Below are positions 33,576-44,110 of a stretch of 64,000 nucleotides of DNA, piece by piece. The position numbers and the translations under genes were made by a program. The notes beneath the pieces are model-generated. The model did no database searches, was not told the DNA's origin, and saw nothing but the letters and a program-made list of their open reading frames with translations. The DNA is from Saccopteryx bilineata. Taxonomy: Eukaryota > Chordata > Mammalia > Chiroptera > Emballonuridae. The stretch is from positions 119,993,033 to 120,057,032 of the forward strand of contig NC_089495.1 in the NCBI RefSeq assembly GCF_036850765.1. The letters run 5' to 3'. How positions within the stretch are numbered: the stretch's first letter is position 1; each line of letters starts with the position of its first letter.

Positions 33576-34197
33576 TTTTTTTTTTTTTTTTTTTTTTTTC
33601 ATTTTTCTGAAGTTGGAAACAGGGAGAGACAGTCAGACTCCCGCATGCGCCCGACCGGGATCCACCCGGCACGCCCACCATGGGGCGACGCTCTGCCCAC
33701 CAGGGGGCGATGCTCTGCCCATCCTGGGCGTCGCCATGTTGCGACCAGAGCCACTCTAGCGCCTGAGGCAGAGGCCACAGAGCCATCCCCAACACCCGGG
33801 CCATCTTTGCTCCAATGGAGCCTTGGCTGCGGGAGGGGAAGAGAGGGACAGAGAGGAAGGCGCGGCGGAGGGGTGGAGAAGCAAATGGGCACTTCTCCTA
33901 TGTGCCCTGGCCGGGAATCGAACCCGGGTCCTCCACACGCTAGGCCGACGCTCTACCGCTGAGTCAACCGGCCAGGGCTACGTTCAGATTTTTAATATGC
34001 AGCCACTGCTATTAAATACCAGAAGGAAATACAAGGGTAGCTTCTTATAGCCACTAAAGAATAATCTCCCAAAAGGGCAAAATACTCAAAAGAAGGTAGA
34101 GTGAAGGAAAAAGAAGTTCTGGGTCAAGGTTCTCCCAGCACTTCCAAGACTGGAGAAGAGGGGGAGAAATGTCTACACCTGTTACATCTGGCAAACA
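33365..34197. repeat. 28-bp near-perfect inverted repeat around a SINE
   Basis: TGTTCGCCAGATGTAACAGG... at 33,365-33,392 is matched by its reverse complement at 34,170-34,197 with one mismatch. The arms are about 780 nt apart and enclose the antisense SINE at 33,586. Confidence 0.8.
33586..33978 (-). mobile_element. Long Rhin-type SINE, antisense, doubled-block subfamily
   Basis: Poly-T, AGTTGGAAACAGGGAGAGAC, a doubled CTCTGCCCACC block and the head end GTCAACCGGCCAGGGC. Flanked by GTTCAGAATTTTT / GTTCAGATTTTT-type direct repeats. It is downstream of FREM2 and possibly in its 3' UTR. Confidence 0.88.
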
Positions 34198-35138
34198 GGT
34201 AGCAGAAGTTTGTTCTCAGCAACCCAAGGGTACGGCCCAGTCTTCATCACAGAAGAAAAGAAGAAAGATTGGTGTGGTAGGAAGTATCTAAGCTGTTAAG
34301 GATGAAGCCTGCCCTTCAGGGGCTTGGAGAAGGGACCAAAGGGGGGGGGAATTCATGATCCAGCTCCATCAGGATAGGAACATGGCAGATAAGACCTCCC
34401 CTCTATGGAGCCAGTCACCCAGAAGCACCCAATTAGAAACAAAACCACCCAAACCAGAACCAGTCAGGGTGGATCTGACTAGAGGAAAAAAAATTGTCAA
34501 GCCAATCTGAACCTACACTGTACTGATCCCTCTCACCTGCCCCCCCAAACGAGCCAGTAAACTGCCCCAAAAGCAGATTGACAGTAATCTTCAAAAATCC
34601 TATTCCTGTCATGACATTTATCAGATTTTTACATCTTGAATATTTGGTAACCCATAATTCTATTGTCAGGAGAATCACGTGTGAGCTGAGAAGTGGCATT
34701 TACTATAATCCTCACTGAATAGACTAGTTGATTTATTAAAACAGCTCTAGAAAGCATATCTAGAATGAGGTTTCAAATAGCCATTTCAAATCTATCTGTG
34801 GGTGTTTGCCCTTTTTTTATTAAAGGAGTCAAAACTTTCCAGTTAACCTTGGTAGACAGCACCCGTGTCGCAGTGTATAGAAGATGACCTAATTATTGAA
34901 AACCCACCATGTGCCACACAGTGATCAGAGTTAATAATTGGGCTTATGGAGTACTTTTATTCTGGAGTCTTTCTACAGAGGAATATGTGAATTGATCCAT
35001 TCCCCCTTTTAGGACATTAAGGGCGAGGCTTTGCTGGCTAAATCATAGCTTCATGTAAGGGAAGTCCAGAGAGGAAGAGGAAGGGTCAAAAGATTACCTA
35101 TTCTAGTATCAGGATTGTGTTAAAAAGGGAGAGGGAGG
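34198..35138. other. Intergenic, nothing recognised
   Basis: About 940 bases between FREM2 and STOML3 with no confident repeat or open frame. Confidence 0.4.
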
Positions 35139-35550
35139 GCCTGACCAAGCGGTGGTGGAGTAGATAGAGCATCGGACTAGAGGACTGGGATGCAGAGGAT
35201 CCAGGTTCAAAACTCCAAGGTCGCCGGCTTGAGTGTGGGATCATAGACATTACTCCATGGTCCCTTGCTTAAGCCCAAAGTTTGCTGGCTTGGGCCCAAA
35301 GGTTGCTAGCTTGAAGCCCAAGGTTGCTGGCTTAAACTCATGGTCACTGGCTTAAGCCCAAGGTTGCTAGCTTGAGCAAGGGGTCACTTGGTCTGCTGTA
35401 GCCCCCCAGTCAAGGCATATATGAGAAAGCAATCAATGAACTACTAAGGAGCCACAACAAAGAACTGATGCTTCTTATCTCTCTCCCTTCCTGTCTGTCT
35501 GTTCCTATCTGTCCCTCTCTCTGACTCTCTGTCTCTGTCAAAAAAAAAAG
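35139..35550 (+). mobile_element. Bipartite SINE with expanded TGGCTT units
   Basis: GCCTGACCAAGCGGTGGTGG head, seven or more TTGCTGGCTT/TTGAGCC-type units, GAGAAAGCAATCAATGAACT and a CTGTCTGT tail. The internal unit number is higher than in the copy at 9,303. Confidence 0.8.
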
Positions 35551-36171
35551 GGGGGGAGGTATGTGGCTGGAAAGCAGATTAAGTGAGGACTACAAGAGCA
35601 GAAAGGGGGTCTTGACCTTCCCCTTACCATTTCCCATTTAGGACTCTGAAAGTAGATCACTTGTCAAGGGATACCTATTCCACTGTCAAGCCAACCAAAT
35701 ATCCAATACACTTAGTGAACAGTGTGTATGACAACAACCACCAGAAATTATGTGCATCCAGCAATGAAGGAGCAACACCTGGCACAACTGGGAACTTCAG
35801 ACCCTGCGTCAGCACTGCTATTGTTGAAATGAGAAAGAACACCCAAAGGAAGTTATCTATTCTGGCTTAAATTTTGAAGAGGATGACTGTGGTCCTGGGA
35901 CTGCATCTCAAGGAGATTGGATGCTCCCTGTCTTTATCAGAGATTGTCTTCACTTCTCCTGTTGGCCTTGCCCCCCCCCCAGCAGAAATAAACATTAGCC
36001 TTATTCTGGGTGCAGGGGTGACTGTACTTTGAATATAATCCTTGACATTTACATTCCAGAAGAACCCAGACCTTTCCTGATTCTTCTACAGTCCCTTTGT
36101 CCCCAAATATACATTATCTTCAAAGGAGCCTTCTTTACTCAGCCATTAGTAACTAATAGAATAAATAACCT

Positions 36172-36518
36172 GCCTGACCAGGCAGTGGTATAGTGGATAG
36201 AGCACTGAACTGAGATGCTGAGGACCAGGTTCGAAACCCTGAGGTCACTAGCTTAAGTGCAGGCTCACCAGCTTGAGTGTGAGATCATAGACATGACCCC
36301 ATGGTCTCTGGTTTAAGCTCAAAGATTACTGGCTTAAGCCCAAGGTCACTGGCTTGAGCAAGGGGTCACTGACTCAGCTGGAGCCTCGGAGTCAAGGCAC
36401 ATATGAGAAAGAAATCAATGAACAACTAAGATGCCGCAACTATGAGTTGATGCTTCTCATCACTCTCCCTGCCTGTCTGTCTGTCGTTGTCTGTCTCTCT
36501 CTCTCACACACACACTAA
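36172..36518 (+). mobile_element. Bipartite SINE
   Basis: GCCTGACCAGGCAGTGGTAT head, CTTGAG-type internal units, AGGCACATATGAGAAAGAAA and a CTGTCTGTC/(CA) tail in FREM2-STOML3 intergenic DNA. Confidence 0.8.
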
Positions 36519-37554
36519 AAAAAAGAAAAAGAAGGAAAAAAAAGAATAAATGAGCTATTGAGGTTTAAAAGAATGAGTGAGTCTAAGTGCTGGTGGGATG
36601 GAGTACTCTGAATCTCCTGGGTAGTATGCAGAGGACCGCTGCCACAGCCCTGGGAGGCTCTGATGGAGCTGCACACCCCCATTCCCACCCTGGGGATGTG
36701 AGTGGGCTGTGCGTTTTGAAAAAGAGCTTCCAGTGAGTGAGAAAACAAGGAACTCCAAAGAGAACCACTAGTTTAGCGTTTTCTATGCATTGACAGGAAG
36801 AATTTCATTTTTAGTGCAATCACAGAAACCAAAAGAAGAAATAATTATGAATTTCTCGAATAGGCTAGGAAGAGATCTTTGCAGTGGGCCAGCAAAAAGT
36901 GCTTGTGCAAGTAGAGCCTCCTCCTCAGGTGGCCCTCCATGCCACAGGGGCCCCGTCCCGGTCTCCGTACAATAGGACAGAGGGTCACTGCGTTAAGTGT
37001 CTACATGGTGTGACTTCATGGACTCACATCCTGGCTGAACTGTGATAAGGTTCCATCTGTCCTCAGTTCTTGTTCAAACGCAAGTATTTAGCCAACAAGG
37101 AAACAAGACATAAAGCTAGGTGGGTCTAGAAATGAGTGCTGGACTCATAGAGTCAGTATAATTTGCTAAAAGATTTAACAGAAGATCCATAAGTTGTGGG
37201 CTGTTCAAAAATCATACCAAGTATAATATGGTTGGGGAAGGGGGAAAAGAGGCTATAAAACCAAAGGTAGCGAATGGTCGCTATTTTGCGTTTATATGTA
37301 GATAATGTCTATGTATCGGCAAGATGTGTGAGGGGATTACAAGGAGACAATATGAACAGAGATAAAGATATGTGGAGGGGGCAGGGGAGTATTGTGGAGT
37401 GTGCAGAGGGGTGTGAAGTGTGTGAGGAGGGTGCGTACACCTGTGTGTGCATGCTGTGACAGTCCTGGACACAGTAGAAAGCCCAGACCTGCAGATCCTA
37501 AAAATTTGAAATTGAAGACAAAAAGGGGAATGGAAGTGCTCTATCTCTCCCCGT
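36519..37554. other. Intergenic, nothing recognised
   Basis: About 1 kb without confident features, containing a short G-rich tract around 37,370-37,450 with GTGTGT-like runs. Confidence 0.4.
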
Positions 37555-37710
37555 CCTGACTTTGAAATCAGACCTGATTTTGAATCCTAACCCAACACTC
37601 ACTAGCTGAAGGACCTTGGACAAGTTACTTAGACATGGCTTTCTCATAAAGCACATTCATAAAGGGTCAAGCACAATGTAACACATAGCAGACACTCAAT
37701 AAATGATAAC
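37555..37710 (+). repeat. MIR-like fragment
   Basis: CTAGCTGAAGGACCTTGGAC, AAGTTACTTAGACATG and the end CACTCAATAAATGATAAC fit the MIR core and tail. Confidence 0.6.
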
Positions 37711-37730
37711 TTAAAAAAATTATATGCCCT

Positions 37731-38330
37731 GCCCTGGCCAATTAGCTCAGTCAGTTAAGAGTGTATGCCTGAGGCCCTGGCCAGTTGGCTCAGCGGTAGA
37801 GCATCAGCCTAGCGTGCGGAGGACCTGGGTTCGATTCCCGGCCAGGGCACACAGAAGCGCCCATTTGCTTCTCCACCCCTCCGCCGCGCCTTCCTCTCTG
37901 TCTCTCTCTTCCACTCCCGCAGCCGAGGCTCCATTGGAGCAAAGATGGCCCGGGCGCTGGGGATGGCTCTGTGGCCTCTGCCTCAGGCGCTAGAGTGGCT
38001 CTGGTCGCAACATGGCGATGCCCAGGATGGGCAGAGCATCGCCCCCTGGTGGGCAGAGCGTCGCCCCATGGTGGGCGTGCCGGGTGGATCCCGGTCGGGC
38101 GCATGCGGGAGTCTGTCTGACTGTCTCTCCCTGTTTCCAGCTTCAGAAAAATGAAAAAAAAAAAAAAAAGAGTGTACGCCTGAAACAACAAGGTTGAGGT
38201 TTCAATCCCCAGTGAGGGCACACATTGGAAGCAACCAAAAGAAATAAAGAATGTATCACTGAGTGAAACACCAAATGCTTCCCTGCCCCCTCCCCTCTCT
38301 CTCCCTTTCTCTCTCTGTCTCTCTAAAAGT
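37731..38330 (+). mobile_element. VES-like SINE split by a younger SINE
   Basis: The head GCCCTGGCCAATTAGCTCAG (37,731) continues after the nested element as AACAAGGTTGAGGTTTCAAT ... CCAGTGAGGGCACACATTGG (38,184 onward), ending in a CT-rich tail. Confidence 0.85.
37773..38167 (+). mobile_element. Long Rhin-type SINE nested in an older SINE
   Basis: A complete copy of the doubled-block subfamily with a poly-A tail. The 16-bp target duplication AAGAGTGTATGCCTGA / AAGAGTGTACGCCTGA (37,757-37,772 and 38,168-38,183) lies inside the A-box region of the older SINE. Confidence 0.93.
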
Positions 38331-38342
38331 CAATAAAAATGA

Positions 38343-38476
38343 AGCCCTGGCTGGATAGCTCGGTTGGTTGGAGCATCATCCAGGAGAGCAGAGGTTGCCA
38401 GCTCAATGCCCTGGTCAGGGCACATACAGGAGCAGCTTGATGTTCTTGTCTCTCATTCTACCTGCCTCTTTCTCAA

Positions 38477-38511
<35 letters not shown>

Positions 38512-38530
38512 ATAATAATAATAATGATTT
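38343..38530 (+). mobile_element. VES-like SINE with (AAT)n tail
   Basis: GCCCTGGCTGGATAGCTCGG head, CAATGCCCTGGTCAGGGCAC, and an AAT repeat of about 50 bases at 38,477-38,528. Confidence 0.75.
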
Positions 38531-38532
38531 AG

Positions 38533-38838
38533 GTCCTGGACAGTTGGCTCAGTGAATAGAGCGTCAGCCTGATGTGCAGATGTTCCAAGTTCAATTCCCA
38601 GTCAGGGCACACATGAGAAGTGATCATCTGCTTCTCTTCCCCTCCCTCTCCCTCTTCTCTCTCTTCCCCTGTTGCAGCCAGTAGCTCAGCTGGTCTGAGC
38701 ATAAGCCCCAAGCACTGAGAATAGTTCAGCTGATTGGAGCATCAGCCCCAGAGTGGGAGGGGTTGCCCGGTGGATCGCAGTCCGTGCATGAGGGAGTCTG
38801 TCTCTCTGTCTTCCCTCCTCTCAAAAAAGAAAAAGAAA
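38533..38838 (+). mobile_element. Diverged long SINE
   Basis: GGTCCTGGACAGTTGGCTCA head, AATTCCCAGTCAGGGCACAC and the tail GAGGGAGTCTGTCTCTCTGT, with internal deletions. Confidence 0.7.
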
Positions 38839-39464
38839 AAAAAAAATCTGGCCATTGCTCAAAACAGACCAAGAAAGAAAATTGCACCATAACAACAAAA
38901 TAATCTCTGACAAAAGAAAAATACATCACATCTACATTATATCAATATGACTTCATTATTTTTACAGGCTTACAGGGGGTGGGGTGCAGGAAATAGAGTT
39001 TACAAACAATTCTTAATTACTTGTAGCTTTTGGATTAGCAACAGAGAAAAAGTATAAAGTCCACAGGATGATGTCCCTGGTGATTTTACCAAGGAAAACT
39101 TTTATAAGTATTCTGACTTGGAAGCACATAAACTGTCTGGAGTTAGACACTCGCTGTTCCCGTCCCACCCTCTGACAAAGCTGCTGGGAGGCTGAGAATT
39201 GGCCACCATTTTTCTGCAGGGAGGCTGTGAGACAGCTGAATGCAATCTGCCCCCCTTCTGGGGGGGAATGGGGGTTGGTGGTGAATTTGCATCTGAAAGC
39301 CTGGGTGCCTGTGGGTCTCTAACATCAAAATCAATCATAATTTTTTAGTAATGTGGGGCTTTGTTGCAATCATTGGAGATTTAGAAGATAATTACTCTGG
39401 AAATAAATAGCGAAACTCCCAACACTTCTCCTTTCTGGGTTCCCCTAGGGATAGGTAGAATTCC

Positions 39465-39703
39465 CTAAATAAGGGCTGGAGGACTGCAGGTGCTGTGAGG
39501 GACCTTCCTGTGGTCATTGCAGCCGACACCACTGATGCCATCGAGCCTATCCATTGGCAGAGGAAACACGATGGTCTTCTCCGTGGCCACAATGACTGAG
39601 GTCTGCAGGTAACGCCCCTGGAGGGCTTCGGGGATGCGGACAGCACCATGGAAGCTGACTTCAGAGATCTGGAAACATTAAGCTCTCCTTCTGCCACAAG
39701 GAC
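39465..39703 (-). pseudogene. STOML3: STOML3 exon 7 (last), frameshifted
   Basis: After a CATTTTAAG acceptor the frame reads VLVAEGELNVSRSLKSASMV, the conserved stomatin C-terminal helix. Close to 39,625-39,641 one base is missing relative to the family (47 nt instead of 48 between MVL and the next YLQ). The correct continuation (RYLQTSVIVATEK, TIVFPLPMDRLDGI) is therefore in another frame. In that frame the two residues N-S of the usual EKNSTIVFP are also absent, and the usual terminator after the final residues is replaced, extending to a TAG at 39,465-39,467. Confidence 0.85.
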
Positions 39704-40590
39704 CTTAAAATGACACAAATAAGCAGCTCAGAAACAAAAGTTTATAATTTGGATCCTGCTATTAGCAAAGATAAAAGCTTCACATCCTAATGGTTAGGGC
39801 AATGGGAGGAGGCTGCAGGAAGCATGTGTGTGTGGGGAGGGGGGGTTGTTACAAGTTAAGAGCCCTTAGATTCCATTGCACTGTCTGTAACTGAAGCCTA
39901 TCCAAGCACTTGAAGCACTTTGAAGTCTCCCCTTCCGCTACATTAGTTTCCAAAAAAGTCTGAAATTCAAGGTCTTCACCTGGCTTCTTTCTGTGGATTT
40001 TACTTATCATGGGAGAAGCTTTTGTTTCACTCTGCTGCCAACTTAGTCTCATCTTCATAACATAACAATTGTTTCCACATGTCTCTAAGTTTGATTACAA
40101 GTAGCAGTAAGTGCCCATCCATCTGATAACACTCATTAGCAGTCTCTTAAGCATTATTGGCAGTCTCTTAAGCACACCACCATTCCTTGGCCTGTTCTCA
40201 GCCCAAGAGTGACTCGGAATTCAGCTGCCCCATCCATGGGCCTGCAATGACTTCTCTCCCTTACATCCCGGTCAAATCCACTTCTCAGAAGCTGCTGGGG
40301 CTTAGTAGATAACCCAGAGACAGGTAAGGAATGAAAGCAGAGGAAAACCTTTGGTGGATCACAAGTAAGATTCCAAAAAGGGTCCAAGAAAGGCTTCTAA
40401 TATATTAATTGGATTCTGATGTGTCAGGAAACCCCATCCACACAGACATGAGGCTATAGATCTGACAGATGCAAGAATACTGCAGGCCAGGGTATCCTTA
40501 CATTTTGTAGTTCTAACCTGCCACATTGTTAGATTGTATTTAATCAAGCCCCCCCCCCACTCCACCTCACCCCCCACTTTTAACCAGGAC
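39704..40590. other. STOML3: STOML3 intron 6, part without recognised repeats
   Basis: About 890 bases with no confident repeats. Short open frames on the - strand have no family match. Confidence 0.4.
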
Positions 40591-40775
40591 ACTAACACAC
40601 TAGAACAACAATGCTCAAAATACAAGCACCAAGTTGACTACATTAGATTCACCAGCTTTATAAAAATGCAGATTCCTGGGCCCACCTGAGACCATCTCAC
40701 CATGTCTGAAGTGAGGCAGCTGCTTAGTTCGATTCTCTCCAGGAGACTCTAATGTGCCACCAGTGTTGGGGCTAT
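40590..40775 (+). repeat. MER5-like ancient hAT fragment
   Basis: TTTATAAAAATGCAGATTCC TGGGCC and the surrounding CACCAGC / CCAGGAGACTCTAATG phrases are typical of old MER5-type nonautonomous hAT elements. Confidence 0.55.
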
Positions 40776-40897
40776 CTTGCTGAGTGACACAAGACATGTT
40801 ACAAGCTTCCCTGAGGCAGTCATCTCCTAAATGACCTTCTAGTTAAAGGGGAAATCCTCAGTGTAAACCTGTGAGGAAAAATATAACCCTTTTCTTA

Positions 40898-41276
40898 CTT
40901 TTTTTTCTTCTTCTTCTTCTTTTCCAACTGAGAGGAGAGGAGATAGAGAGAAACTGCCACATGTGCCTTGACCCGGATCCACCCGGCAACCCCTATCTGG
41001 CATCAATGCTCTGCCCATCTGTGGCCATGCTCACAACCAAGCTATTTTTAGCACCTAAGGCAGAGGCTCCATGGAGCCACCCTCAGTGCCCAGAGACGAT
41101 ATGCTTGAGCCAATCGAGTCATGGTTGTGGGAGGGGAAGAGAGAGAGAGAGAGAGAAGTAAAAGGGGGAGAGGGAGAGAAGCATATGGGGGCTTCTCCTG
41201 TGTGCCTGGACCGGGATCAAACCCGGGACATCCAGATGCCCTGCCGGCACTACCACTGAGCCAACCAGCCAGGGCA
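40898..41276 (-). mobile_element. Diverged long SINE close to STOML3 exon 6
   Basis: Antisense on +, therefore in the same orientation as STOML3. CTTCTTCTTCTTTTCCAACT tail, ATCAAACCCGGGACATCCAG and CCAACCAGCCAGGGC head. It ends about 105 nt from the exon 6 donor and resembles 808-1,149. Confidence 0.75.
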
Positions 41277-41380
41277 CTCTTTTCTTATCAAAGGATTGAG
41301 AGAGCCTGATCTATCATTCACACCCTCACCTGCTCCAGGTCTGGGTGGCTCACATCCAGTATAAACACAGTGGACCTTAC

Positions 41381-41514
41381 CTGGGCCCTGGCTTCCCGCA
41401 TGGCCTTGGCCTCAGCTGCATAGACCTCTGCAGCTGCACGGGAATCCGGACATCTCTGATTTCCACGCAGGCCAGCTGGACCCCCCACGGCTCGGTGGCA
41501 TCATCAAGTAAGGT
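41381..41514 (-). pseudogene. STOML3: STOML3 exon 6, 1-bp deletion
   Basis: 134 nt where the family has 135. It starts TLLDDATEPWGVQLACVEIR after the acceptor GAAAATAG and continues DVRIPVQLQRSM. After that Met codon (41,419-41,421) one base is missing. The expected alanine/glutamate-rich helix is seen only after shifting frame (A-E-A-K-A-M-R-E-A-R-A-Q), up to the donor GTAAGG. The Arg-to-Cys change in V-A-R-V-E-I is also unusual. The acceptor has a weak pyrimidine tract. Confidence 0.88.
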
Positions 41515-42157
41515 CTATTTTCACATCAAAAGCATGAAGATTAATCAGAAGGCAGGTGATGGGAAGTATGTGTCTGATATGTTTCATACTTGCAAGATAA
41601 AATCCTCTACTTTTCCTCCTTCTGTGTATTCACAGTCTTTGTAGTGAGACAGTTTGGGAAGTAACAGGAGTTAGCACCTTTACTGCTCACTTCCTGAAAA
41701 AGAAGTGAATCCCAGGAAGGATTCAGAAAAAATACTAATGGGTCTTCTAGTAGCTGGTATTCCAGCAGGAACTTCCCAAAAACCATCCCTAATAAAGTAT
41801 ATTCTGCCCACCCAGAGGTGAGGCACTGTCCCAGGTTTGCTTGTCGCTGACATCAGGCCAGTGACAATTTGTGGGCTTCTCAGACAGACGCAGTGCTTGT
41901 CCTGGTTTTTCCATTTGTTGTTGTGAATCGTTGCGTCGGCTACTCAACCTCTCTGATTGTTTCTCACCTACACAATTGATTTCCTTTCAGGATTGTCCTA
42001 AACTTTGGCAATAATACATGTAAGACATCTATCAGTGTCTAGCAATGACTTAATAAATATTATTATTTGTCTTGTTCTGGTGACCTCTGTCCTGTCTTTT
42101 TGTCCTGTGGCCAGTTTTAAACAGGTATCAAGAAATTAAAAAAAAAAAATTGTGTGT

Positions 42158-42488
42158 GCCTGAGGAGGCAGTGGCGCAACGAATAGACCGTCAGACTGGG
42201 ACACGGAGGACCCCAGTTCGAGACCACAAGGTCAGCAGCTTGAGCGCCGGCTCATCTGGTTTGAGCAAGGCTCACCAGCTTGAGCCCAAGGTCGTTGGCT
42301 CAAGCAAGGGGTCATTCGGTCTGCTGTAGCCCCCAGTCCAGGCACATATGGGAGAACAATCAATGGATGACTAAGGAACCCCAATGAAGAATTGATGCTT
42401 CTCATCTCTCTCCCTTCCGGTCTGTCTGTCCCTATCTGTCCCTCTCTCTCACTCTCTCTGTCTCTACCACACACACACAAAAAAAAAA
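42158..42488 (+). mobile_element. Bipartite SINE, left arm of an inverted pair
   Basis: GCCTGAGGAGGCAGTGGCGC head, CAGCTTGAGC units, a TCTGTCTGTCCC tract and a (CA) end that runs straight into an inverted copy. Confidence 0.8.
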
Positions 42489-42866
42489 TTGCAAGAGAGA
42501 CAAACAGGAAGGGAGAGAGATGAAAAGCATCAACTTGTAGTTGTGTCACTTTAGTTGTTCCTTGATTGCTTCTCATACATGCCTTGAATGGGGGCTCCAG
42601 CTAAGCCAGTGACCCTCTGCTCATGCTGGCAACCTTAGACTTCAAGACAGCGACCTTGGGCTTCAAGCCAGCGACCTTTGGGCTCAAGCCAGCAACCATG
42701 GGGTAATATCAGTGATCCCCTGCTCAAACCAAAGACCCTGAGCTCACACTGGTGAGCCTGCACTCAAGCTGGTGAGCCCGCATTCAATCCGGTGACCTTG
42801 GAGTTTCGAATCTGGGACTTCAACATCCCAGGTGGATGCTCTGTCCACTGTGCCACCACCAGTCAA
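42489..42866 (-). mobile_element. Bipartite SINE, right arm of an inverted pair
   Basis: Reverse orientation: GAGAGACAAACAGGAAGGGA, CAGCGACCTTGGGCTTCAAG units, and the reverse head CTCTGTCCACTGTGCCACCA. Together with the preceding copy it forms a tail-to-tail inverted repeat of about 700 bp. Confidence 0.8.
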
Positions 42867-43906
42867 GTTTAAGGAATATTTTGTAAGAAATAGCCTAAAG
42901 TAAACAAATATTCTTGTCCTTTTAAAAAGCACTGAAGCTATTTTGCTGGTTATCCTAGAGGGGAAAGGATGAGAAAGAATGACTTGAGTAACAGTAAGAT
43001 CAAATGAGTAGTTCCCTTGAAGGAGAGAGACAGAGATCTCTGTGCTACAAAATGGCAAGTTATTTACCCTGGCCCTTCCCTATAGACCCTGTGATATGGT
43101 GAGACCTCACAAGAAGCCAATGACCTGACTGTGGCAGGAGAGGGTACGTAAGAGGGAGGGGGGTTATGAGTTGTCAAATGCATGAGGCTCTTATAAAGGA
43201 TATAAAAAGTTATTGTGCAGAATTGATATTATCTCATAAAACCATGGGGCTTTGGAGTTGGAGGACATGGCAAAAGGGACCAAAATTGAATTACTTTCCT
43301 AATTTACAGAAAGGAGATGCAGAATCAAATAAGAAAATGCAGAAATATGATTGTAAACTAGAGTGGAATGTATACCTGTTCCATCTTCATGATTATTACC
43401 ATTATAATTCCTATTAATATTGACATTGGTAGCCTAATGTAGGATTTCCTCAGGATGAAAACCCTGTCTTATCTCAAACGAAGTCCTTTCTTCTAACTTT
43501 CACACACCAATGACATGGAGAAACACACCAGATACCTGAGAAAAGGAGGTACTTCTTTGGAGGAATCTAAATTAAAAATAAGTCTGGTCTCTAACCTTTC
43601 CAGAAAAGGCTAAAGTATACAATGCTAATTCATAAATTTGATTTACAAAGAAAATGGATAAGGTGCCCAATTTCAATAGATCCTCCCCAGTCAGATATTT
43701 AAATCTATATACCTCATGATTATAAAGAAATGAAATCACAAACAGAGCCCATCTGTTTAGTGCAGTTGCATGTGCGTGCATGTGTGTGTGTGTATACGTG
43801 TTTGTGTGTATATGGGGGGGTACTTTGAACTGCTGATACTTGATAATCACTGATAATTTAAATGAATGAACTAAAGATGCAAGCGATTAGTTCTTGGTGT
43901 CCTTAC
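42867..43906. other. STOML3: STOML3 intron 5, nothing recognised
   Basis: About 1 kb without confident repeats except a (TG)n tract at about 43,776-43,812. No coding signal. Confidence 0.45.
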
Positions 43907-44110
43907 CTGGATATTATGGGTGATCTCATCTCTGCCAGCTAAGATTTGGAACAAGGTCTGTGTCCCTAAGACATTTCTCAGAGTGGTCTAAGCCAGCAGA
44001 AATGTGGCTTGGTGTATATCACTGACATTAGCCACTGCCGAGACAGCACTATAGATTCTATAATAAACAATGCCATCTACTTGAGTAGTCATAGAGTCTC
44101 TGGTGAGGAT
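43907..44110 (-). pseudogene. STOML3: STOML3 exon 5 with in-frame TAG
   Basis: 204 nt, exactly the 68 codons expected, between the acceptor TTTTTCTCTCTAG and the donor GTAAGG. It reads ILTRDSMTTQVDGIVYYRIY, SAVSAVANVSDIHQATFLLA, then TAG (43,988-43,990) where the family has Gln (CAG), then TTLRNVLGTQTLFQILAGRD and EITHNIQ. This is the core of the SPFH/prohibitin domain. The stop removes everything after about residue 160, and nonsense-mediated decay would be expected. The exon otherwise stays well aligned, so the loss is not ancient. Confidence 0.9.

Noticed and set aside
33525..33962. 145-residue open frame and its counterparts at 37,790-38,221 and 59,728-60,429
   Set aside because: All are reading frames through long SINE copies, which by chance lack stops.
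41345..41644. 99-residue + strand open frame
   Set aside because: It is the antisense shadow of STOML3 exon 6.
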